45,357 nt of DNA from assembly GCA_033557685.1 (NCBI GenBank), contig JAWQRN010000049.1, forward strand, positions 1 to 45,357, in the 5' to 3' direction. The notes under the pieces were generated by a model. It did no database searches and was not told the DNA's origin. It saw nothing but the letters and a program-made list of their open reading frames with translations. This document shows positions 14,501 through 28,600 of the stretch, piece after piece; the stretch's first letter is position 1; each line of letters begins with the position of its first letter. The position numbers and the translations under genes are program-made. This DNA is from Sperchopsis tessellata (taxonomy: Eukaryota; Arthropoda; Insecta; Coleoptera; Hydrophilidae).

Positions 14501-17500
14501 ATATGATATTTTTTATTTTGATTCTCTTTTTGTGTCTTATTTTCGGTAGTAGTTTTAATATTCACATGCATATCCACATTATTTTCCAAACAATATTTAT
14601 ACTGAAATGTAAATTCTATTAAATAGTAGATACTGGTAATATCTTGATAAATAACACAAGGTTAAGTTTATTCTTTGGTTAGGAGATTTTTGAATAAGCG
14701 TTAAATATATAAAGTCTGAATCGCTATTAATTATTCATAATGCAATAGAGCTATATAATTGAGTTTTATATTGGAATACAAATATTACATTTGCATTAGT
14801 GAGTATTATTTATAATACACAGTAAACCGTTTTTTTATTTGGTACTTTTATATCGTGTAATAGTAGTGAATGAGTAACTATAATATATTAAACAATATAA
14901 CGAACTGCTGATTGATAACTGCAGCTTAATGTACCTCAAAAAGAAATCCAACGGGCAATTTACATTTGAAAGGAAGCTTATTATCAAATTCTTTAATCAC
15001 ATTATTACTCTAAAATTAAAAATGACTCACATTTTATAATTTTAAGTATTCTCAAACAGAAGTCTTATTACCTGTTAATCTGTTTGTGTTATATTTTTGG
15101 ACGAAAAGTTAGCAAAATAAAAGATTAGTTTAAAGATGTTGATAGGGATGTTTTATAATATTGAAATTAAAAATTAGCACATAGAGTCATCATCTACATT
15201 TTTAAAGAATTGTTTGGTCAGAAATAGCATACAATATTTATATTCAATAGTCATTAATTTTAAATATTGGATGCTAGAATAGTTTTTAAAAAAAAAAAAC
15301 TGAACGGTAAATAAATATAGCAGTAATAGAAACGAATTATGAGATTTATAAGTGAAGATTATTCATAACAAACAGTGAATCATTTTTAATATTTAACACT
15401 TTTATATCTTATAATAAGTGCCTGAGTAAATATAACATTAAAAACAAAACTAAAAATTGCTCGTGTAAATATTTAATCAGAAGTTACACATGCAGTCGTC
15501 AAATGATACAAAATTATCAAATGGTTCACTTTTGGTTATGATAAATGTTCACTAATGTAAATAAAATCTATCGTATTTATCGGCGAATAAGTCGACCCTT
15601 AAAAATCCCAAAATAAATTTTACATTCGAGGGTCTTCTAGTACGCCAGATATAAAAGAGCTGGTTTTCTCAAATGAATGTTTAGTTATATGCCTATATTC
15701 TTATATAGTATAATTTCAGTCATTAATTAAATAATATAAATGTAAGATTTTCTATAATATTAAAATATGCGAAATACATACTTTTTAATTAAAGGTCATA
15801 TTGTATTTATGTAGATGTGTTCCTAATTTTCTTCTTAATCTGATGTAAGATGTTCATCAAGCATTTAATTTTCTAAATTGTCACCATACGGATCGATGTC
15901 CGATTCGGGTGAATCAGTGATCGTTTTTTATAGCATTTTTTAATCATCTTACGACTGTCTCTATTTTTACTTTACCCCATGCTTTAACCACGACCAATCG
16001 CACGCCGTTTCAAGATATGGAGCGCGCATAGCTCCACCGCTTGTATATAGTTTGCCACCGGTCAACAGCTAATTATTTCTCTTCCCGCAGCTGTCTTATA
16101 AGCCAGATATGCTAAACACATGAAATGTAACTTGAAAATCGGGCCTCATCTTATACGTAGGTCATCTTAATCACTGGCATATACAGTATTTAAACGACAT
16201 ACATGATCTCTATTACTTTATTTTATGATGCAAGGTTGATATTCCTTCAGTTTCTTATATGTAAAACATTGTTCAAAGAACATCAATTCAATGAAATGAT
16301 AAAACTAGTATATTTTCTATAATATTAGCAGCATCCAACATTTAATGGGATCTACTTTTCAATATAAATATTTATTGGTGTATAATGCAGGTATTCTTAT
16401 ATCGTATATCTTACTACTAGTAACAAAATCCAATAGTCAGAATCAGAATTTAAAAGCTTGAATATAATAGAAATAATTATTTATGGGTTCATACCACAAC
16501 AACTGTTCTATAATAAGAGAGGTTTATTGACGGAGTCTGTTCTCCAAATTGGGGCTGCAGGAAGGCAGCGTGAAGTGTGAATGTCTCATTCCCCCAAAAA
16601 TACTAGACACAACAAAACAACGGCTCTCATTTTACATACCTTCATCTTAAGTATAAGCAGCTGTTGAGACTAACGTGAGAAGGCAGATGGTCATTGGTAG
16701 AACTACTATTTGAGTCCAAAATACCATTTGTTGTTGTAGGGTTTCAATAGCATCATATAGAACTAAAAGGAATTACTGAGATAGGGCAGAAGATTTAGAC
16801 GTGATAGAGAAAAAACAAACAATAATTATTTGATCTGAAAACGTCCAGAGAGTCGACAATCGAAAGGAAATCTTTAAATTGGCTAGAAAGTTTTATCAAG
16901 AACTATATCAAGATGAACGTAATCATATAATTGTTTATTGTTTATTTGTTTATTTAACGTCGGCCTATTTCTGCTGCTATGGCCAATCACCGAAGCCAGT
17001 GATTAGGTTCCCTCACCTGAGAATTTTGCCACATCCAGTGCTCTAACCTGAATTGAGTTCTTTTAAGTGCACGTGGTCTTCATTTTACCTAAAATGCACG
17101 GAACCCACAGTTTTACGTCCCTCCCGGAGGACTTTTCCCTAATCACAAAAAGCCGCAATCATATAAATATCTCTACTGAGGAGGAAGTTCCACCAATATT
17201 ACCACCAGACGTTATATATACTCTAATATCAATAAAATGTTAAAAATAACCAATAGAAGACAGAAGGGCGGTTGGCAAACTCTCTTGCACACAAATGCAA
17301 TTCTTAGCAACTAAAAGTACACGGCCGTACATGATTGTGTTGTGTGCCAAGGAAGCTACACATTCTTATTCTAATGCGAAAATGGCAATTTCATGTAGAT
17401 TAATATCTAATTAGCGTAATGATTATTCAATTGCAACATTAAAATATTGCGATACTTCTCATAGTATGCTCACTCACGATCTCAATGCATATATACAAGG

Positions 17501-19122
17501 AATCAAATATGTATTCGTATGTGGGGTACATATAATTACTAACAAGAGCAGTGCTGGTAATGTCTTAATGACAGAAACACGTGTCCACTACAATTCGACT
17601 TATTTCCCTTAATTTTTCGAAAACGATTTCTGCATTTAATATATTAACTTTGCTCGATATTTGATTTATCAAATATTAAAATATCATGTTCAAAGTCTAT
17701 TACCTGAAATTTGAGAAGATGGATACTCTGGGATATATTAATACTGTATTAAATGAGGAAATAAAAACGAAAGATAGATTTAAAACTTGAATTTAACTGA
17801 CGTAATTTAAATTGTAATTGTTACGTGGTTCTATAATTCAATTTTCTCTAATTTGCGACAAAATTAAACATAAACTAGCTTATTCACTCCGTTGAACATT
17901 GGTTCCATGCATTGCCATACTACAATCTAATAACCGCAGTTTCACCATCTGCTTTCCCTAACATACTCAATCACTAACATAATTATATCAATATATGTGG
18001 TCGTATTACCTGATAAATATTAAATTACGGTTCGAAGTAAAATATTTTCACATTTTACATAATCAATACAAAAAATGGTTTGTTTTAAAGCGAATCCAGA
18101 TATATCTATCTAGCATGCTTAAGAAAATGCATATTATTTTAAATATATCGATAATACTCAAAATATCTCAGTCTAGAAATGGATGCTTCGATTTAATTTA
18201 CATTATTTTACGGAGTAAAGAAAGTACTGTTATTACATAAAAAGTCCACTTCGAGCCTGAAACTAAAATAACGGTTTTTGAAGAGATGTCTATGCTTTTG
18301 TTTGTGGAAACTCTAGCTCTCAAATTTGAACTATGAAGATAAGTTTCTAGTTCATACGCGATTTGAGCTATGAAGACAAATATGCATTTATAAGCGTTTA
18401 GTATTAGATGCCAGTGACGTCGATCAACCGGAAGTAATACATTTGGGATACAAGCTGTAGTTTGTTGATTAAAATAAAAATTGGTTATTACGGTCTTAAT
18501 TTTATTTCTAAGGAGTGGGCGAGGGGAGAAGGAAGAGAACATAATGCTTGATTTTGAGGTTATAACTTTACACATCAAATTGATTACCACATCAACTTCA
18601 CATAATTACCCTCTCTACTATTTACATTTTCCAAATCATTGTGTAAGTACCATTTTAGGGTACTCTAGGGGTACAATATACACGTCTGTTGTATAGTAAG
18701 TAAACTCGCGGGGATCAGTAGCTACACTGCAATGTGATTGTCTCTTAATGAGGTATATTTCAGAGGTGTAACTAAATGGTAATATCTAAAGTATCTGTTT
18801 CAGATCAAGAACATACTTGCGTCAGAGAAACACTTCCATCTTCATTTCTTGTGACATTGATAATTGGATATCCTTTTTCAGTAGTCCAAACATTCATGAT
18901 GACATCTATTTTCGCAGGTAGAGGAGGTGTAATCTTAGCCTCGTCCACTGCTTCTTGGAGGCTTTTCCATAGATCTTCTTCTTCTGCAGCTGCATACTTA
19001 CTACGAATATTTATAGAATCAGATATGAAATTCTAATAGTTACATGTGATTTTGAAGTCTTTATGGAAATGAAAACAAAATTGATTGATATTATTCAATA
19101 TTATATCTCCAATTAATACTTC

Positions 19123-19171
<49 letters not shown>

Positions 19172-21767
19172 AACAGAAATTATTTGATCACACTTTTTAT
19201 AAGAAAATTATTAAATAGAAAACTAGGATGTTATGTTTTATTTTGAAACATTTTAATCGAGTTTAAATCACTGCCTTTGTGTTTCTTCTTTACAATATAG
19301 ACCACTGAAGAAGGGCAGCATATTAGTTACGTCCGAAACGTTGGGACTATCAAAAAACATGCATAATTAAAGAAATTTAACTATTTCTTGTTTTTTACTG
19401 ACCAAAAACCAATAGAAGGAAAACATAACATCCTAGTTTTCTATTTAATACGATCCAAAAGATTAACATGTTTATTCTGTGTGAAAGCAATTTAATAAAT
19501 GTGATTTGGATTAAGACTTATAATCCAAGAAAACATACTTGGCATTTAAATATTTTCTTAAACCATTTTTAAAAACTTCATCAGTTAAAAAGTGCTCCAT
19601 CATTCGAACAACACAACCACCTAAAATAGAATAACTGTTAAATATTTTAATAGTTTTATTATGATGTAGTATTAATTTTGTCATAAAAATTAGAATTACA
19701 GGGTTTTCCCCTTAGAGTTTGGGTAGTTATAACCAATATTCAGAGTATGAATGATTTGATTTTTGTCCTATTATGATTTTTAAAACCATGTGTGGTTTAT
19801 GAAGTAACCACAAGTGATTTACAAATTATGAAATAAAGCTATACTTAACCATATTTAAGAAACAGTTTATCAGCCTTTAACACACGTGGCAATTTTAACG
19901 CATTCAATATCCCAACTAGAATTTGGTTCTTTAAAGTGCAAATTGTGTCCATTTACCTACAATACATGGGACCTACTGTGTAGACCATTACACAGAGATT
20001 TTTTCCAAATCACCAAACGCCGGCCTCCTTCAAACCTCGAAATCAAGCTTACTAGCTTGATACTTAGCTACTGAGCTACATAACAGCATCAATACACAAA
20101 ACATAAATTTAACTTTGAAAACACTATAATACTAAATATCGAAAAAAAAACAGTAAAACTAAATGTATGTTAGGCACAGCAGGAAAGATATAAAACACCT
20201 AAACATATATAATATTCTATAAATAACAACAACACAATTAAAAACCCATACATAGAAGGTAAGCTTATACGCTCTCATAAATATAATATATCGCACCAAC
20301 CTGTCACACATTTCCCTTTCACACATGCACAATCCTAACTCACCCTATCAATACAAGAGAAGTCCTGCTAAAAATATCTGGGAGATATAGTGTAGGTCAA
20401 AAGCCATTCAAGCAAAGAAATAGCACCAACAATTATGTACAACCTTTAAACTGTCAACTATTAAAAAAAAAAGTATTTTTAATGTAAAGGATTTCTTATC
20501 TCAAGAGTACACTCTCATCAGTAAGAAGTATTTTATTTGTTTCATTACAATTACAATAGAATACCCATCAAAAATAAATAGAATGCACAATTCTAAATCT
20601 AAAATTACAAATTGAATTACTCCTCCAAACTGTAAAAGCAGTTTTGTATAATTAATGACTGCAGACTACATTAAACTAGTTAACGATCACCATACAATTG
20701 ACAATTAATTTTCTATTTCCTTGACACTATCATAAATGATTTATGCCTTATAGGCAGTCTGGCTTGAGGAAAGAGTACGTTATTACGAAATATTGGGTCA
20801 TAATTTGATTGAATTGCAACACTCGATATCCCGGCATATATGCAAGATTCGTAAATATACTGACCCACGAAACTCAATATTCTATTTTCTTTAAAAATAG
20901 GTCAACAACTACCCCTTTTTGCTCGCCTCGTGATAACTCTGATTGGTCTTTTCTATAAATTAAAAATAAAATATGCATCAGTTGAGATTCCCCATAACAG
21001 GATACTATATCTCATAACTCTATTAAAAGTGGCATAATATGCTATATGCAGTATTATTCTGATAACTGGTAAATGCCTAATAAAAATGTTCTTACGGGCA
21101 GCTATCTCAGAATATATTAAGTCTGATCGTTCCCAGTCAAGCAAGTGTCTAGTATGAAACCTAACAAACTCACTGTGTCTCTTTATGTGCTTGTATTTGT
21201 AGATATGGAGAAAACTACATATTTGATATTTTCCTCATTTAATATCATTTTATTCAATCTGAACCACACATCAAGACCATAATATCTCTCACCTCCAGAT
21301 GAGGACTTTGTACATCTATATTGTCCACGAGTTTTGTAGTGTCATCTGCACACATTACTGTGGTGACATAAGATGGGAGGTCGTTTATATACAATAAAAT
21401 AAAACCGGACCAGTAATGCATCCTTGAGGAACTCTATGTCTTATTGACTTCTAACTGGGTGTTTTTCTGTTTACACTAACACATTGGTTCCAATGATATA
21501 GATATATATGATTTAAAGAGGTCAAAGGCAATCCTTTAACTCTAAGCCTACCCAGTTTCTCAAAAAGAATACCATGCGACACACAGTCAAATGCCTTAGA
21601 TAACTCATATAGAATGGTTTCCGTCATTGATCCCTGTTCGTTTGTTTCTAAATCTTTATTGTTAGAAAACTTGTAACGATCTCTAGCGACCTTCCCAAAC
21701 GGTAACCAAAAAGACTGTGAATAAATTGTAACGTTTTAAGTTGTCAACCTGCCTACACTTAATAATA

Positions 21768-21835
<68 letters not shown>

Positions 21836-24800
21836 TTGTTTGTTTATTTGTTTATTTAATGTCGGCCTATTTCCGCTACTATGGCCAATCTCCGACGCCA
21901 GGTATTAAGCTCCCTCATCTGGTAATTTTGCCGCATCCAGAGTTCCAACTGGAATTGGGTTCTTTTACGTGCATGTGGTCTTAATTTTACCTAAAATACA
22001 CTGGACCCACCGTTTTGTGTACCTTCCAGAAGACGAGCACTACAAAGACTTTTCCTTAATAACAAAAAACCGACCGCCTCTGGGACTCGAACACGATAAC
22101 ACACGCTTAGTAATCTAGTACTTAGCCACTGAGCTACGAGACGACTAATTTAAATAAGCCATTTGTTCTGTAAGACTAATCACAATTCCAATCTACGTAT
22201 ATATTTGAGAATTTCTACAAACAACATTTGCTTAGGGGCAAACTTCTATGTTTTTGTAATTGTTCGTTCGTAGGATAGACCTTCTCGGATTATATCAATT
22301 CTTATATTGCTTATAAACAGAAATAAATATTTTCTGACCTAGTTACTATTGACTGAGTTAACTTTATCAAAGTTTCCCGAGACTTGCAAAAATTCGTTGA
22401 AAAAGATCTATATGGGAAAGTGCCCTTTGTGGCCATATTGTCTATGATACGTGACGTACTGTCCATAAGTTTATAAACATTTAAGAAATATAACAACTAA
22501 AGTAAAGTGGTAGAACTATAGACCATTCACCATATTTATTCAGAACTAGATTATTGAATTGTGAATCTTACCTTTTTTATAAACAATTTTGTCAAATATG
22601 TCAGCTATTTGAATTTCAAGAGCAACTGGAACAATTATTGATCTTGTAGTCTCTAGAGCATCATTCGGCATCACATCCAATAAACAATCAATGACGAATT
22701 GATCCTTAATTCTCCAATCAGGACGAATGGCATCTGTTAATCTTACTTCCAAATAAGTTGCAAAGCCTTCATTCAGAAAAAGATTCGACCACCATTTAGG
22801 GCTGACTAAATTACCAAACCATTGATGAGCAAATTCATGAGCAATACTTGAAGTAGTCATTTGTTTATCAGGCGTTCTATGAACTCCTTCCTTAAAAAGT
22901 AGTATTTGCTCTCTAAATAAATAAAGAAACCTCAGTATATAACTGTTGATATTTTCAAAATGGTTAGTTATGATATTAAAATTTATTGGATTAGCTACTT
23001 TAGTATAGGAAGTATGCATAAGCAAACCTGGCACACTTTTGGTATGAGTATACGTCTCTCACCGTTGCACACATTCCATTGCATAAGGCAAAATACCTTG
23101 CTGGGTTGTTACAATTATTATTGTCATTTTCTTGTGAAAATGTGTATCAAAATTTAAATGTGAACTAATTTGGACTTATTTGTATTGGTATTGCTCTAGA
23201 ATTTTGCAGGTCATATATTGGGGTTCTACACTCAAATTAGAAATTTCTGACAAAACTACGTGTAATATTAGTAATGTACTTGTAAATATAATATGTAATA
23301 TCAGTGCTATAAACGTAGATATGTTTAACGTGCTTAAATAAATATGACCATGTCTACATATGTCTCTGTCTTTTTATTATCACCATGATAAGGTATTGTC
23401 CATCTACGATTAAGTGATGACATTCCCAAAATCTGACAACTCACAGCGTTCTATTGTTCTCATCTGCCATGTTCGAGTACCATTTATATTTTGTGTCGTC
23501 TCTCGGAGTCTAGAACCCAACATCTGCAAACAACTCTTTTTTCTTGTATTAGAGACCAGCCAATTTCCAGTTTTGACGTGTGATAGTTCCAAACATATCT
23601 TTTGTTTATCTTAATTCTACCGTGATAAGAGTTAATTCATATGTAACCAAAATACCAAAACATTAACTTATATAAAAGTCAAATTTTCAAAGAGTTTTAC
23701 CAATTAATTGTCTTGTATTTGTTTGTATCTCACTATTTCGCCTTCTTCTTGCCTTTCATGAATTTTTTTCATATAAATCGATAGTTTATCCAGTTCCACT
23801 GCCTTACCACGTTCAACTTCTCTTCAAATGTCTCTTAAAGTTACGACCTATCTCTTTCCATTCGAGGGTACTCAAATATTATGTGCTTGGCATCATCTAG
23901 TACGTGGCCACACAAGAGGCACATGATATTTTCGGTTTTCTTAAATCTGAGACACACATACTTCTAAAAGAGGTTTGCCACAATATTTCCTACTCGTTCC
24001 GTCCTATATATTTCAGGAATTTATTATCTTCTAGCCATTATTTTTGAACAATCTTCTACAGCAATCTCCTGAGGATTCTCGTCCATCCTGTGGTGAAGTT
24101 CTATCCAGCTAGCTTTACTGCCGTCCTTAGTTCATTTCATGCTCCTTCGAAATTTGCGTATAGGGTAGAGTACGTCTACGTCTACGTCTACGTCTACGTC
24201 TACGTTTACGTCTACGTCCACGTTTAAGTCTACGTCTACGTCTACGTCTACGTCTACATCTACGTCTACGTCTACGTCTACGTCTACGTCTACGTCTACG
24301 TCTACGTCTTAATATAAGTGTTCGAAAACACGTTGATTTTAAATAAACTCAGCAACTAAAAATTACACGTTATAAAATAAACTAACACATACTTATAAGT
24401 TATTAGACCCCAATTTTCCATGGCTTGAGCTGTAAAGTATTTATCTGCTACACTGAAATGAGCCATTTTCTTCATTGGATATTTTATACCAGTAAATTCA
24501 TCCATAGCAGTTAACAGCTTTTTTGAAATACTCAATGCATAATCTCCATATCCTGCATCAATTACATGCTGAGGTGCATGCAGACTATGAGTACCATCTT
24601 GTATATATTTATATTCTGAAACTGCAAATGCAACCAAATAGGTTGACATTAACAAAGTCTCTTCAAATTCGTCTGTTACCTTTTCAAACTCTCTGCAAAA
24701 ATACGAAAATAGCAGGTTTTCTTAACAAAGTATATTTATCAGTAACTGAAAAACTGCAATCATAAAAATTGTTGGTATAATATAATACATTAAAGTAGCT

Positions 24801-25579
24801 AGACTATATGATGATATGACATTTAAACACTTATAATATTATCTGGCTTTGACTTTTTAACTATGCGATCAAACATACTACTAAATTCCTCAAATAAAAC
24901 AGTAATAATATTGTCACAATAGTTGAAAAAGGCAATCTAACAGTAATAATTGAAATTTATAAATACAATCACAAAGCCAATCTTACATTACTGGACACAA
25001 CAACTTACAAATTACTAAATAAAGATAAAATTAATATCATACAAATGCACACAAACAATTTTATAAATAAAATTTACCATAAGTTATAAATTAGCGATGA
25101 AAGCTAAACTTAACTATTTTCGAATAACACAATTGCAACTAAAATATACTTTTTACCTAAAATTCGTAAAGAAAACTGACCATTTCGCAAAAAATTGTGT
25201 CCATATATTCACCAATTTCAAAATTTTTATCCAAAATATGAATTCAAATAATAAATAACAAACATATTCCATTTTTAATTCTATTGAGCGTCTCGATAAA
25301 ATTAAAAATTCAAAAATGAAATGGAACATTTTGATATCACTTAATGCAATACTCTATAGATAAATAAACCAATAAATTTAGTAATTCAAAATGAAACAAA
25401 AAGATGGGGCAACATTAAATTACATAGAAACATCACTCAGACCATTTATTAAAATGGAAATGGAATTATGTCCCAACTGCAAATTTTTCCAATATCACAC
25501 ATAATTCCATCAACAATTATATGAACGTGCTATGTGTAACTGATTGTCAGCACTAATTGCTAATATACTTATAGCATAC

Positions 25580-25625
<46 letters not shown>

Positions 25626-28600
25626 ATATATAAATATAACTGTACATTTTCGTTACTAAAGACGAAGCTATTTATCAATACACACTGTCCATAAATATTA
25701 AATTATCCTTCACAATAAACATTCCTACCAAGCTTTCGTCAAATATAGAAGGCAACGTAAAATAAAGGGGTTTATATTTGTGGGTAATCTTGTATACTAG
25801 ATATTGTATTGATGTTATGGAAAAATGTATTCACTTAGAACATTATTAGGAAAGAATAAATTAAGCTGTTGGGACACATAACTCGCCTTGAATAAGTTCA
25901 CGGCATATTTCAGAGTCTACACAGTAACCACCCTGAAACCTGAAACATCTCTCCTATATATACGAATCGTCTATTATATTTATGAACGAGTTGTAAGTAA
26001 ATAGTTATATAATATACTCACTTAGGATTTATTGGGACAGTCCTCTCTATAGGAGTATTTGCGATGGATGTTAACTGTTGATCTCTTTTAATCCTGATTT
26101 TGAAAATTGCTTTCAATGCAGGCTCGTCAAAACATGGAAACGCTTTCCTTGCATGTGTTGCCTCAAATTGAGTTAATGCTAGCCATCTAAAATTTTAAAT
26201 GATTTCTATATCGGTATGACAGAGTTGCGCACGTGATTGGGTTAGTTATAAAAGTAGGGAATAATTCCGCAGAGATTAAAATAAGATACAATTTCAATAT
26301 GTCATAGTTCCACATGGTCAACATAATTTATAAATAACAACTTTTAATTTTCAATATATACCTACATTGCTTACAATATGTACGTGATGGTTTGCATATA
26401 ATTAGTAGAGAATGGGTGCGAGTGATTATGTTTAACATTAAATGTTAATGAATTTGTGTGGAAACAGACATTGTGGATGTGTTCATATTATTGTTGAAGG
26501 ATATGTGTATCGGCCTATGTGCAATTAAATATTTAATGAACCCGTAATGATGATATTCTGCAGTTGTGTGATATATTTGCGTAATTTGTATTATCTTAAT
26601 GTTTTGGGTAATGCATTGAATTAAATATATGTAACGTAGATTTCAATAAATATTTTTATTATTTCGAAAGAATCATACAAATTTAATAAAAAGCGTTATG
26701 ATTATATTTTAAAATTTTATTAGCTTAACCTTTCAGTACTCGCGTTTAAATGAGTTCCGTCAGGGGTCGTGTGGTATACATTTGAATCCCACAATATATA
26801 CTTGATTATAGTACATCATTTTAGGCAATAAGCATACTATTTTTTAATGTTTTTATTTATCTAGGAGTTGGATATATGCAAGAGTTTTTGTTGTCTACAC
26901 ACCTAACACAAATAATCACTATTTTCTCCTGGTGATTTTTGAAGATCCATTTTTTACATACTGTACAAAAGTGTCATGTTCTTCTGTCATCTTTTCTAGG
27001 AAAAAAATACGATGCTATCCAATTCCAGTTTTGCATATTTTCGGTTCTAGAACACTATTTTCTTTACTTGCATTAGAAGATACTTCGATGCCGAAAATAA
27101 AACTACATTCATTCTTAGTTTTTTTGGAATTGATTCAACCTGGAGTTTTCTGCTAATTTGCTGTTGGTTCACATCCAAAGCAAGGGTATGTAGAGAATTT
27201 TTCCTAATTATCTTTTCTTCTGGATGATTGGGATGGTATAATACAATTACTTTATACCCGCAATGTTTATTATATTTAAAATAAATTGTGGCTGCTATTT
27301 TCTATTAGATCGGACACGATTTGAGCAAGTGTACGTTTGATCCACAACATCCACTCCAAATTTACTATTACCATAATCTACTTCTATCAGTCGTTTACCA
27401 TTATCCTCATATATGTTGTAATCTTCATGTGTTGTAGATGAGTACATTTTTCTTTTTCTTAGTTACGAACGAGATAAATATGCAGTCACTGTGAAAAGCA
27501 GATTAATTACATTTTTCAGTTTTTTCTGTGGTAGCTAGAAGTTTGGGAGGAATCTCCATTTAATTTTTCACTAAAGTTTCTAACATCGTTCATCTAAAGA
27601 CCCTTTTGAACTTCAGTACAAATGGAACACTAAATAATCAATTATTCAAAGTTACGTTACAATATATCCCTCTACGAGGCGTTTGGAGAATTCTATTATT
27701 TATAAGGGTCGTCCGGTTATGTCCTTCCATATATCTTAAGATTCAAAGTGTACATGTTTTCACAATCCACCAGGGCAAAAACCTTAGTGATAATCTCGTC
27801 GACGTGTTTCGAGGTATCGCGTTTCATCATCTTCAGGACTATCTCGGAAATAAAGATAATAAAACTAAGAACAATTGAGAAGATGTATCGAGCCAAAAAG
27901 CATGCTGCAACATCTGTTGCTATTGTTGATGGAGATTGAGTCATCAGGCTCCCTTCCTTTCTTAGATGTATTGTTGAAATGTAGATTAGATGGTACATTT
28001 CTTTATTCTGTTTATCGTAAGACCACATATACCAATAGTTACATTCATGCGTTGTCACATCATCATACAATATTTGCGATTAATTCCTTCGGACAGCCAG
28101 ATTTCAAATTTTGTGACAAAACTCTACTTTTTCAGGAGTTGTGTACAGTCACCGATGCGCTTTTATCTAATGGATATAGTTTGTCAGTCATCAAACAGTC
28201 AATAAGACGTTTCAAGAATCCACCTAACACTGGCAGAAATATTCATGAGGTGATAGTAACAGCTCATCTACCATTCGTCAAGTATTTGACGGACAAAATT
28301 ACCCACATACTATGAAAATCCCTTCTTCAAAATATGTCATCCCGTTGTAAAGCGAAGGGCTGTACTCGTCTTGGTTATATTATTCAGTCAGCCGTGGCTA
28401 CATATGATAATAAAACAGGTCACACCATTATGGTCCAAGATACTAAAATCTTAGCCGGGAACCTTATTTTCTTCTCAGACAAATTTCGAGAAGCCATTGA
28501 GGTTTTATAATCTCCCCAACAATATCAATAGGTACTATGGTTTTCAACTACCCATTACTTGGAGAATCTCTCTCTCTATCATTTCTCTCCTCAAACGTCC

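Larger units (their letters stand above)
12404..18816. other. intron 6 (6.4 kb), filled with mobile-element relics
   Basis: The longest intron. It contains the relics listed separately at 13370-14040, 15570-16170, 16830-17260 and 18198-18590. The stretches 12404-13369, 14041-15569, 16171-16829 and 17261-18197 are AT-rich and hold nothing I can name. At 13040-13175 the minus strand encodes a short acidic stretch (SEEDSGDEDDNGD) of unknown origin. Confidence 0.5.

Noticed and set aside
18481..19036. Plus-strand open frames of 71 and 86 codons
   Set aside because: The second is the antisense of aminopeptidase exon 6, and the first has no family signature.
24950..25090. Plus-strand reading with LTLLDTTTY as a reverse transcriptase fragment
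   Set aside because: One short, weak block in low-complexity A-rich DNA, with no second RT motif in order.
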